Shown one piece after another: positions 42,530 to 49,518 of a stretch of 49,518 nt of DNA. Within the stretch, counting starts at the first letter, position 1; every line of letters begins with the position of its first letter. Below the pieces are notes generated by a model that ran no database searches, was not told the origin of the DNA, and saw only the letters and a program-made list of their open reading frames with translations. The stretch comes from Rhodospirillaceae bacterium (lineage in GTDB: Bacteria > Pseudomonadota > Alphaproteobacteria > CACIAM-22H2). The DNA lies in contig JALHMR010000037.1 in the NCBI GenBank assembly GCA_022843945.1, forward strand, positions 1 through 49,518, read 5' to 3'. The position numbers and the translations under genes are program-made.

Positions 42530-43044
42530 GCCAGGCGCCGCCCCTCGATCTGCGGATCACCCCGGCGACGGTCGACGACGTTCCGCTGATCCGCCAGTTC
42601 ATCCGCAAGCTTGCCGATTACGAGCGGCTGACCCACGAGGTCGTCTGCACCGACGATGACCTGCGCCAGACGCTATTCGGCGAACGGCCTTATGCCGAGG
42701 TGCTGCTGGCGCGAGTCGGCGACGAGCCGGCCGGTTTCGCGCTCTTCTTCCACAACTACTCGACCTTCCTCGGCCGGCCAGGGCTTTACCTCGAAGACCT
42801 GTACGTCGTGCCGAAGTGGCGGGGGAAGGGCATCGGTCGCCGGCTCTTCGCCCGGCTGGCGGCCATCGCCATGGAGCGGCGCTGCGGCCGGCTGGAGTGG
42901 TGGGTGCTCGACTGGAACGAGCCGGCGCTGGAGTTCTACAAACGGCTCGGCGCCCAATCGATGAATGACTGGACCGTGCAGCGCCTCAACGGCGAGGCGC
43001 TGGCGCGGCTTGCGGCCCAGGACGAGACCGACACCGGTGGCTGA
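42526..43044 (+). CDS. GNAT N-acetyltransferase (SSAT/thialysine-type), probable CTG start
   Basis: The GNAT fold needs residues encoded well before the first conventional start (GTG 42700): [20 protein letters not shown] and [19 protein letters not shown] are the beta1-alpha1-alpha2 region. No ATG, GTG or TTG precedes them in frame. CTG 42526, which overlaps the alaS stop (CTGA) with AGAAGG upstream, would give a complete 172-residue protein. The acetyl-CoA motif is [14 protein letters not shown], and [15 protein letters not shown] matches the spermidine/spermine and thialysine acetyltransferase group. The substrate (a diamine or lysine analogue) is inferred. It overlaps the next gene by eight bases. 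Confidence 0.8.
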
Positions 43045-44320
43045 GGATCTTCGCCGCTCGCTGCGCCTGCCCGAACTGATCTTCTATGGTGTGGGCACCA
43101 TGGTCGGTGCCGGCATCTACACGGTTGTCGGCAAGGCCGCGGGTCAAGCCGGTCCCCATCTCTGGATCAGCTTCGTCCTGGCGGGCATCGCGGCCTTTCT
43201 GACAGTGCTCGCCTATGCCGAGCTGGCCTCGGCCTTCCCCAGGGCGGGGGCCGAGTACCAGTTCCTCAAGGCGGCCTTCCCGGAATGGCCGGCGCTGTCG
43301 TTCATGGCCGGCTTCCTCATCGCGCTCAACGCGGCGGCGACGGCGGCGACCGTGTCGCTGGCGTTCGCCGGTTACCTGCGGGTCTTCGTCGAGCTGCCGG
43401 TGCCGCCGATCGCGCTGGCGCTGCTCATTCTCTGCACGGCAGTGAACATCGCCGGCATCCGCGAGGCGACCTGGGTCAGCATCGGGCTGATCTGCATCGA
43501 GGTGGCGGGGCTTCTGCTCGTCGCCGCCGCCGGCATCGCCGGTGGCGATCTGGGGGCCGGTTTCCGGGACCTGTCCTCGGTCAACGTGCCGGGCATCTTC
43601 GCCGCGACCGCCCTGATCTTCTTCGTCTATATCGGCTTCGAGGACGTGGCCAACCTGTCCGAGGAGACGCATGAGCCCAAGAAGACGATCCCGCGCGCCC
43701 TGCTGGCCAGCGTCATCCTGACGTCGGTGGTCTATGGCCTGGTCGCGATATCGGTCAGCGGCCTGCAGCCGCCGCAGGAGCTGGCCGCCAGCGAATCGCC
43801 GCTGACCGCCGCCGCCGGTACGGTGGCGCCCTGGATGGGCGGCGCCGTGGCCTTTGCGGCGCTCTTTGCCACGGCGAGCACGGCCTTGATCTCGCTCATC
43901 AGCATCAGCCGCATGCTCTTCGGCATGGCCCGCGACGGCGACATGCCCGCACCCTTGCGGCGGACCCTGAGTGGTCGGCGCACGCCGTGGGTCGCGGCGC
44001 TGGTGCTCTTTGGCGCCGCCTGCCTGCTGCTGCCGCTGGGCAAGGTCGAGATCATCGCCAGCATCTCGTCGGCCGGCGTCATCCTGGTGTTCATCGCCGT
44101 CCAGGCGGCGATGATCGCGCTACGCTATCGTCAGCCCGGTCTGCGGCGCGGCTTCGTCGTGCCGTTCTCGATCGGCCGGTTTCCGGTCCTGCCAGCTCTG
44201 GGGATCGCCATCGCCCTGGCGCTGCTCACCCAGTTCACGGCGCTGGTTTACGGCATCGTGGCCGGGACGATCGTCCTGGGCGGGGTGTTCTATGGCCTGC
44301 GCCGGCGGCGCAAGGCCTAG
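43037..44320 (+). CDS. APC-superfamily amino-acid permease
   Basis: 427 residues from GTG 43037, overlapping the GNAT gene by eight bases. Twelve membrane helices are expected. The APC signature starts at LRLPELIFYGVGTMVGAGIY; conserved segments include LASAFPRAGAEYQFLKAAFP, FFVYIGFEDVANLSEETHEP and SISRMLFGMARDGDMPAPLR. It imports or exchanges an amino acid or polyamine. Co-translation with an SSAT-like acetyltransferase hints at a polyamine or basic amino-acid substrate, which is inference. Confidence 0.92.
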   Translation: MAEDLRRSLRLPELIFYGVGTMVGAGIYTVVGKAAGQAGPHLWISFVLAGIAAFLTVLAYAELASAFPRAGAEYQFLKAAFPEWPALSFMAGFLIALNAAATAATVSLAFAGYLRVFVELPVPPIALALLILCTAVNIAGIREATWVSIGLICIEVAGLLLVAAAGIAGGDLGAGFRDLSSVNVPGIFAATALIFFVYIGFEDVANLSEETHEPKKTIPRALLASVILTSVVYGLVAISVSGLQPPQELAASESPLTAAAGTVAPWMGGAVAFAALFATASTALISLISISRMLFGMARDGDMPAPLRRTLSGRRTPWVAALVLFGAACLLLPLGKVEIIASISSAGVILVFIAVQAAMIALRYRQPGLRRGFVVPFSIGRFPVLPALGIAIALALLTQFTALVYGIVAGTIVLGGVFYGLRRRRKA

Positions 44321-44526
44321 CGCCGGCTCGGCGGCGCGCCGCGTTGCGCGAACAGGCGGTAATCTGGCGTCCGCTCCGGATGCAGGATGGCATCGGCGTG
44401 CGCCTCGAGGCGGCGGGCGAAGCGTTGGCTGGCCAGGTCGTCGCGCCGGCTGCGCCGGAGGATGGCGGCGACGTCGCGCAGTTTCATCGAGAGTTGGAGC
44501 GGGTCGAAGGGTGTCAGTGTCACCAT
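44317..44526 (-). CDS. Small hypothetical protein
   Basis: 69 residues from ATG 44526. Nearly every codon ends in G or C, as in neighbouring real genes, which supports coding. The sequence is helical and Arg-rich (LRDVAAILRRSRRDDLASQR, HADAILHPERTPDYRLF) with no signal peptide. It is divergent from the carbonic-anhydrase-like gene, and its stop overlaps the permease stop by four bases. No function can be assigned. Confidence 0.5.
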   Translation of the reverse strand: MVTLTPFDPLQLSMKLRDVAAILRRSRRDDLASQRFARRLEAHADAILHPERTPDYRLFAQRGAPPSRR

Positions 44527-44616
44527 ACGGGAAAGATAAGCAGTCCCTTATGACGGCCGTATGACATCGGCATGTTTTGCGTCATTCTTGGCCGATCCGG
44601 CAGCAAGGAGCCCCTC

Positions 44617-45225
44617 ATGCGTTTTCGCCATCGCGGCATCGTTCCTACCGTCGATCCCAGCGCCTACGTGGCGCGCACCGCCGTCCTGGCCGGCGACGTC
44701 CGCGTCGGACCCGGCTGCGCCATCGGCTTCGGTGCCGTGCTCTCCGCCGAGGACGGCGTGATCGAGCTGGGGCGCGACTGTATCGTCATGGAGAACGCCG
44801 TCGTCCTGGCGACGGAGCGGGCCCACACGAAGATCGGGGACAACGTGCTGATCGGCCCGCGCGCCTATCTCACCGGCTGCACGATCGAGGACTGCGTCTT
44901 CCTGGCGACCGGCAGCACGATCTTCAATCACGCGCGCATCGGCCGCGGGGCGGAAGTGCGCATCAATGGCACCGTACATCTGCATACGCATCTGGAGGCG
45001 AATGCGACGGTGCCGATCGGCTGGGTGGCAATCGGTAACCCGGCGCAGATCCTTCCTCCCAACGAGCACGAGAAGATCTGGGAGATCCAGAAGACGCTGG
45101 ATTTCCCCAAGGCAGTCTTCAACCTCGAGCGCCCGCCCAAGGGCCAGACGATCATGCCGGAGCTGACGAGGCGCTACGCGGCGCACCTGCGCGCCCACCG
45201 CCAGGACAAGCCCATCCCTGAGTGA
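44617..45225 (+). CDS. Gamma-carbonic-anhydrase-like hexapeptide-repeat protein
   Basis: 202 residues from ATG 44617, which has AAGGAG at ideal spacing; an in-frame ATG at 44572 lacks it. The left-handed beta-helix is seen as hexapeptide turns (AYVARTAVLAGDVRVGPGCA, VIELGRDCIVMENAVVLATE, TKIGDNVLIGPRAYL), then a C-terminal helix (EIWEIQKTLDFPKAVFNLE). It belongs to the gamma carbonic anhydrase/PaaY-like group, but the His triad is not fully evident (FNHARIG and HLHTHLE carry candidates), so activity is uncertain. Confidence 0.8.
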   Translation: MRFRHRGIVPTVDPSAYVARTAVLAGDVRVGPGCAIGFGAVLSAEDGVIELGRDCIVMENAVVLATERAHTKIGDNVLIGPRAYLTGCTIEDCVFLATGSTIFNHARIGRGAEVRINGTVHLHTHLEANATVPIGWVAIGNPAQILPPNEHEKIWEIQKTLDFPKAVFNLERPPKGQTIMPELTRRYAAHLRAHRQDKPIPE

Positions 45226-45255
45226 GGGGGCTCCGAGTAAGCGAGCTGAAATGAA

Positions 45256-45283
45256 AAGGGCGCCGAGTCACCTCGGCGCCCTT
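45256..45283 (-). terminator. Intrinsic terminator of icd
   Basis: AAGGGCGCCGAG-TCAC-CTCGGCGCCCTT is a perfect 12-bp hairpin. On the minus strand it is followed by TTCATTTC, so it terminates icd; it may also stop plus-strand transcripts from the carbonic-anhydrase-like gene. Confidence 0.8.
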
Positions 45284-45306
45284 GGCAGTTCCGATGAGTG
45301 AGCCGA

Positions 45307-46524
45307 TCAGGCGCCCATCACCTTCTTAAGGTTATTGTCGATCTTTTCGAGGAACTGGGTGGTCGTCAGCCAGGTCTGGTCGGGCGAAACGAGCGCCGCC
45401 AGGTCCTTGGTCATGAAGCCGCTTTCCACCGTGTCGACGCAGACCTTCTCGACCGTCTCGGCGAACTTGGTCACCTCGGGCGTGTTGTCGAAGCGGCCGC
45501 GATACTGCAAGCCGCGCGTCCAGGCGAAGATCGAGGCGATCGGGTTGGTCGAAGTCTCCTTGCCCTTCTGGTGCTCGCGGTAGTGGCGCGTCACCGTGCC
45601 GTGGGCGGCCTCGGCCTCGACGGTCTGGCCGTCCGGCGTCATCAGCACCGAGGTCATCAGGCCGAGCGAGCCGTAGCCCTGGGCGACGACATCCGACTGC
45701 ACGTCGCCGTCGTAGTTCTTGCAGGCCCAGAGGAAGTCGCCGTTCCACTTGAGCGCCGAGGCGACCATGTCGTCGATCAGGCGGTGCTCGTAGGTCAGCT
45801 TCTTCTCCTTGAACTTGTCGACGAACTCGGCGTTGTAGACCTCCTCGAAGATGTCCTTGAAGCGGCCGTCATAGACCTTGAGGATCGTGTTCTTGGTCGA
45901 GAGGTAGAGCGGATAGCCACGCATGTAGGCGTAGTTGAAGCAGGCGCGGGCAAATCCACGGATCGAGTCATCGACGTTGTACATGGCCATGGCCACGCCG
46001 GCGCTCGGGAAATCGAAGACCACGTGGCGGATGTTGCTCTTGCCGTCGGTGCCGGTAAAGGTGATCGACAGCTTGCCGGGGCCGGGCACCTTGAAGTCGG
46101 TGGCGCGATACTGGTCCCCGTAGGAATGGCGGGCGACGACGATCGGCTTGCTCCAGTTCGGCACCAGGCGCGGTACGTTCTTGCAGATGATCGGCTCGCG
46201 GAAGATCGTGCCGTCGAGGATGTTGCGGATCGTGCCGTTGGGCGAGCGCCACATCTGCTTGAGGTTGAACTCCTTCACGCGGCCTTCGTCGGGCGTGATG
46301 GTGGCGCACTTGACGCCGACGCGGAACTTCTTGATCGCGTTAGCCGCGTCGATGGTGATCTGGTCGTCGGTGCGGTCGCGGGCCTCGACGCCGAGGTCGT
46401 AGTATTTCAAGTCGATGTCGAGATAGGGCAGGATCAGCCGCTCGCGGATCATCTTCCAGATGATGCGCGTCATCTCGTCGCCGTCGAGCTCGACGACCGG
46501 ATTGGCGACCTTGATCTTCTTCAT
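45307..46524 (-). CDS. icd: NADP-dependent isocitrate dehydrogenase
   Basis: 405 residues from ATG 46524 ([20 protein letters not shown]). It belongs to the homodimeric, eukaryote-like IDH group common in alphaproteobacteria: [34 protein letters not shown], the metal-binding aspartates in [40 protein letters not shown] and [13 protein letters not shown]. It converts isocitrate to 2-oxoglutarate and NADPH in the TCA cycle. An upstream in-frame extension to 46608 is low-complexity and unlikely. It is monocistronic with its own terminator. Confidence 0.98.
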   Translation of the reverse strand: MKKIKVANPVVELDGDEMTRIIWKMIRERLILPYLDIDLKYYDLGVEARDRTDDQITIDAANAIKKFRVGVKCATITPDEGRVKEFNLKQMWRSPNGTIRNILDGTIFREPIICKNVPRLVPNWSKPIVVARHSYGDQYRATDFKVPGPGKLSITFTGTDGKSNIRHVVFDFPSAGVAMAMYNVDDSIRGFARACFNYAYMRGYPLYLSTKNTILKVYDGRFKDIFEEVYNAEFVDKFKEKKLTYEHRLIDDMVASALKWNGDFLWACKNYDGDVQSDVVAQGYGSLGLMTSVLMTPDGQTVEAEAAHGTVTRHYREHQKGKETSTNPIASIFAWTRGLQYRGRFDNTPEVTKFAETVEKVCVDTVESGFMTKDLAALVSPDQTWLTTTQFLEKIDNNLKKVMGA

Positions 46525-46649
46525 TTCAGCAAACCTCAGCGTTGACGGAAAAGACCGGCCCCCCGGCCGGGAAGGCGGTGTTTTAGCGCATGCCGCGCGG
46601 CCTGTCATGGTTTGCGCGGGGCCGTTTCGGACCCCGGAAACGCCGGGCT

Positions 46650-47297
46650 TTAGAGGCGTTTAGGCCGGGCCCTGAGCCGCGGTCGGGGGGCCGCCCTGAG
46701 CGCCGGCAGCACGTCGTCGACCGATTCCACGACCTTGAACAGGCGGCGGAAGCTGGCCCGGGCGTAGCCGTTGCGGATGATCCAGTCGATCAGCTCGAGC
46801 AGGGAACGCCAATAGCCCGCGCTTTCGACCAGGATGATCGGCTTGTCATGGAAGCGCAGCTGGCGCCAGGTCAGAACCTCGAAGAACTCATCCAGCGTGC
46901 CCGGCCCGCCAGGCAGCACGACAAAGGCGTCCGAGCGCTTGAACATCGCCATCTTGCGCGCGTGCATGCTCTTGGTGACGACCAGGCGTGTCACCCGCCC
47001 GTGCCCGACCTCGGCCTTGATCAGGTCCTCGGGGATCACCCCGGTGACCCGCCCGCCGGCGGACAGCGCCGCGTCGGCCATCAGCCCCATCAGGCCGACA
47101 TGGCCGCCGCCGTAGACGAGTTCGACGCCGGCCGCGGCCAGGCGCTGGCCGAAGCGGATGGCGGCCTCGCGGTGGCTCTTCGGGCCGCGACTGGATGAAC
47201 CGCAATAGACGCAGATCGAGCGGATCCTGGCCCGCGCCTTTGGATCGCGGGCCTTGGGGCGGGTTAACGGGGCACGAGAGGGAAGGCGCGGGCTCAT
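46650..47297 (-). CDS. LOG-family nucleotide 5'-monophosphate phosphoribohydrolase
   Basis: 215 residues. A basic N-terminal extension (about 25 residues) precedes a Rossmann-like LOG domain: [60 protein letters not shown] and the catalytic [16 protein letters not shown] (PGGxGTxxE). LOG enzymes release the base from cytokinin or other nucleoside 5'-monophosphates. The bacterial substrate is usually AMP-like. It is divergent from the cytochrome c' gene. Confidence 0.9.
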   Translation of the reverse strand: MSPRLPSRAPLTRPKARDPKARARIRSICVYCGSSSRGPKSHREAAIRFGQRLAAAGVELVYGGGHVGLMGLMADAALSAGGRVTGVIPEDLIKAEVGHGRVTRLVVTKSMHARKMAMFKRSDAFVVLPGGPGTLDEFFEVLTWRQLRFHDKPIILVESAGYWRSLLELIDWIIRNGYARASFRRLFKVVESVDDVLPALRAAPRPRLRARPKRL

Positions 47298-47464
47298 GGG
47301 TCCGGGCGTCAGAGGGCGGAGGGGCCTGCTAGAGATGGAGGCTGGGGCGCCAGGTTGCGAATCGTCAATCAGCCGATAAGATACCTCCTCAGGAATAAAA
47401 CTTGGGCAATGGTGTTGTTTGGGAGCACAGGTCCGTCAAGGATCGCTATTGGGAGTTTGGGAGC

Positions 47465-47908
47465 ATGAACAAGGGTTTACGTTTTGGATTGGCGGCGGCG
47501 GCCTTTGCTGCGGTGGCCGGGACGGCGCTCATCGCCGATGCCCAGGCTCCCCAGATCGCGGCGCGCCAGGAAGTCATGAAGCAGCAGGCCGGGGCCAACC
47601 GGGTCATTGTGCCGATGGTGCGGGGCGAGCAGCCCTTCAACCTGGCTGCCGGCAAACAGGCGGCGAACACGCTGGTTGCGGCGGCCAAGCAGATCCCCGG
47701 CGCCTTCGGACCGGGCACCGAGGGTGGCAACGCCCTGCCGGCCATCTGGGCGAACAAGGCGGACTTCGACGCCAAGGCGAAGACGCTCGAGGACGCCGCC
47801 ACGCGTCTGGCGGCAGCCAATGACGAAGCGGCGTTCAAGGCTGCGTTCCCCGCAGTCGGCCAGGCCTGCGGCGGCTGCCACACGCCCTATCGCAAGCCGG
47901 CGTCGTAA
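47465..47908 (+). CDS. Cytochrome c' / c556-type protein
   Basis: 147 residues from ATG 47465 with GGGAG upstream. A signal peptide (MNKGLRFGLAAAAFAAVAGT..ADA) leads to a four-helix cytochrome: IAARQEVMKQQAGANRVIVP, LPAIWANKADFDAKAKTLED and the C-terminal heme site CGGCHTPYRKP. The C-terminal CxxCH near the end of a four-helix bundle is typical of class II cytochromes c. It is periplasmic, and is followed 44 bases later by a diheme cytochrome gene, so the two probably work together in electron transfer. Confidence 0.9.
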   Translation: MNKGLRFGLAAAAFAAVAGTALIADAQAPQIAARQEVMKQQAGANRVIVPMVRGEQPFNLAAGKQAANTLVAAAKQIPGAFGPGTEGGNALPAIWANKADFDAKAKTLEDAATRLAAANDEAAFKAAFPAVGQACGGCHTPYRKPAS

Positions 47909-47952
47909 GCGTTCGCCGAAGGGTGCTTTCTGCAGCACAGGACGGACGGCCC

Positions 47953-48834
47953 GTGATCGCTAAGGCGGCGCGGGCCGTCCTGATTCTGGCTCTCGCCATC
48001 GCGGCGCCGGGCGTGGCGCTGGCTCAGGCGCCGGCCCCCGATGCGGTCAAGCGCGGCGAGTACATCTTCAATGCCGCTGGCTGCTTGAGCTGCCACACCG
48101 ACGTCAAGAATAACGGCCAGCCGCTCGCCGGCGGCCGCGAGATGAAGACGCCGTTCGGCAGCTTCTTTGGGCCGAATATCACGCCGCATCCGACCTACGG
48201 CATCGGCCGCTGGACCGAGGCCCAGTTCCGTCGCGCCCTTCGCGAGGGCATCCGGCCCGATGGCGCGCATTACTTCCCGTCATTTCCCTACACCTCGTTC
48301 AGCGGGATGAGCGACGGCGATATCTCGGACCTCTGGGCCTATATGCGCACCGTGCCGCAGGAGGCGCGGCCCAACACGCCGCACTCGATCGGCTTTCCGT
48401 TCAACATTCGCCTGGGCATGATCGGCTGGAAGTGGCTGTTCTTCACGCCGGGCGAGTTCAAGCCCGATCCGGCGCAGTCGGCCGAGGTCAATCGCGGCGC
48501 CTATCTCACCAACCATCTCTCCCATTGCGGCGAATGCCACACGCCGCGTAACTCGCTCGGGGCGCGAGACCGCTCGCGACATCTCGGCGGCGGCGCCATC
48601 CATGAGGGGCCCGCGCCGAATATCACACCGCACCCGACCGGCCTCGGAAAATGGAGCCCGGCGGACCTGCTCGATCTGCTGAAGAACGGCGGCAAGCCCG
48701 ATGGGGATTTCGTCGGTGGCGAGATGGCCGAGGTGGTGAAGGAGACCACGGGCAAGCTCACCGACGCCGATCTGCAGGCTATGCTGGCCTACTTGCGCAC
48801 GGTGCCGCCGCTCGAAAGCCAGCGCCGAAAATAA
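47953..48834 (+). CDS. Diheme cytochrome c
   Basis: 293 residues from GTG 47953 (GTG 47923 in frame is an alternative). The signal peptide (VIAKAARAVLILALAIAAPG..ALA) is followed by two class I cytochrome domains: CLSCHTDVKNNGQPLAGGRE, and CGECHTPRNSLGARDRSRHL in the second half. Axial Met candidates lie in the loops (GMSDGDISDLWAYMRTVP). The layout resembles the cytochrome subunits of membrane-associated alcohol or gluconate dehydrogenases but has two hemes, not three. The partner dehydrogenase is not in the window. Confidence 0.9.
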   Translation: MIAKAARAVLILALAIAAPGVALAQAPAPDAVKRGEYIFNAAGCLSCHTDVKNNGQPLAGGREMKTPFGSFFGPNITPHPTYGIGRWTEAQFRRALREGIRPDGAHYFPSFPYTSFSGMSDGDISDLWAYMRTVPQEARPNTPHSIGFPFNIRLGMIGWKWLFFTPGEFKPDPAQSAEVNRGAYLTNHLSHCGECHTPRNSLGARDRSRHLGGGAIHEGPAPNITPHPTGLGKWSPADLLDLLKNGGKPDGDFVGGEMAEVVKETTGKLTDADLQAMLAYLRTVPPLESQRRK

Positions 48835-48938
48835 CGAGATACGCGGTGCGTCAATACGGCTAGCTATGCGGCCGGCTTGGCGCTGGGGCCGGCATCGACT
48901 ATGCTGCACCGCAACGTTCGCGAATCTTCGGGTCATTA

Positions 48939-49518
48939 ATGCTTCAACGGCCCCTCATCGCCGGATTGATCGGCGTCGGCTTGGTTGCTGTCGGCACCAC
49001 GCTGGCCTGGATGCATCTGCATCAGCAGGACTCCGCCGACGCGTCGTCGGCCGCGGTCGTGGCGCCGGCCTCGACGGCGCCCGCGAATGCCCCGGCCGCG
49101 CCGTCGCAGGCCCGTCCGTCGGCACCGGCGGCCGTGGCCATCAAGCCCAGCTTCGACGTGGTGCGCATCAACCCGCAGGGCGACGCCGTCATGGCCGGAC
49201 GCGCGGCGCCGAATGCGCAGGTGCAGATCTACGACGGCCAGCGCCGGATCGGAGACGTGGTGGCCGACAACCGGGGCGAATGGGTGTTCGTGCCCAACGA
49301 TCCGCTGCCGCCCGGCGCGCGCGAGCTTTCGCTGTCGTCGCGCCTCGGCACCGGCGACACCAGGTCCGAGCAGGTCGTGGTTCTGGTCGTGCCCGAGCGC
49401 GGCCGCGATCTCGCCGGCCGGCCGACCACAGAGGCAACGCAACCGCTGGCGGTCGCCACGCTGCGCGACGGCACGGGCGCCTCGACGCTGCTGCAGGGGC
49501 CGGCGCGCGCCGGCGATG
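48939..49518 (+). CDS. Exported protein of LysM/BON-Ig type, 3' end outside window
   Basis: From ATG 48939 the frame stays open to the right edge (193 residues visible). An N-terminal membrane anchor or signal (MLQRPLIAGLIGVGLVAVGT then TLAW) is followed by an Ala/Pro linker and an Ig-like beta domain (SFDVVRINPQGDAVMAGRAA, VADNRGEWVFVPNDPLPPG, ELSLSSRLGTGD). This start, linker and domain are those of alphaproteobacterial LysM peptidoglycan-binding proteins, whose LysM domain would lie beyond the window. The 104 bases before it contain nothing identifiable. Confidence 0.7.
   Translation, partial: MLQRPLIAGLIGVGLVAVGTTLAWMHLHQQDSADASSAAVVAPASTAPANAPAAPSQARPSAPAAVAIKPSFDVVRINPQGDAVMAGRAAPNAQVQIYDGQRRIGDVVADNRGEWVFVPNDPLPPGARELSLSSRLGTGDTRSEQVVVLVVPERGRDLAGRPTTEATQPLAVATLRDGTGASTLLQGPARAGD

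Overview
The window is GC-rich, densely coded chromosomal DNA from an alphaproteobacterium, most likely a motile Rhodospirillales-type organism. The evidence is a CckA histidine kinase lying upstream of recA, alaS and icd, a divergent pair of flagellar export/rod operons with CtrA-type boxes between them, an Aap-type amino-acid uptake operon, a Bug/TctC binding protein and alphaproteobacterial-style SOS boxes at recA. No rRNA, tRNA or CRISPR array was seen. Genes run off both edges: a TPR protein on the left and a LysM-type secreted protein on the right.

Layout. 1-9.4 kb: a TPR protein (5' end missing), a small exported protein, a Crp-family regulator divergent from a class III adenylate cyclase with a CRP-like site between them, a PAP2-type enzyme with a (Gly-Val)13 N-terminus, and a large HEFGH metallopeptidase-like protein. 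9.6-14.6 kb: a 1651-residue hybrid histidine kinase with about seven PAS domains. 14.6-20.2 kb: flagellar genes, with flhX-like/hypothetical/fliO/fliP on minus and flgB-flgC-fliE-fliQ-fliR-flhB on plus, including an 11-codon leader ORF coupled to fliQ. 20.2-23.4 kb: a uronate-dehydrogenase-like gene and a solute-binding protein, divergent from an adenine deaminase. 23.4-25.2 kb: cckA.

25.24-30.56 kb is an accessory island between cckA and recA. It carries a terminase pair, low-GC membrane-protein genes, a HigB/HigA-type toxin-antitoxin operon, a GFA-family gene and the 3' stump of a CoA-transferase gene. It is bounded by a 72-bp direct repeat (71/72 identical, offset 5,391 bp) made of the last 23 codons of cckA. 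This looks like an integration event that used the cckA 3' end as target and rebuilt the gene; no integrase remains.

30.6-49.5 kb returns to core genes: recA with SOS-like boxes and a strong terminator, a TPR/O-GlcNAc-transferase-like protein, an HisC-family aminotransferase, an aapJQM operon without its ATPase, a MetE-like protein, alaS, a GNAT that appears to start at CTG, an APC permease, a gamma-carbonic-anhydrase-like protein, icd, a LOG-family enzyme, two c-type cytochromes and the start of a LysM-family protein.

How it fits together. CckA heads the phosphorelay that controls CtrA, and CtrA-type boxes sit between the flagellar operons of the same window, so regulator and likely targets are physically close. 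The Crp-like/cyclase pair looks like a self-contained cAMP circuit. Palindromic intergenic repeats have spread into gene borders and even into coding N-termini (terL, aapQ).
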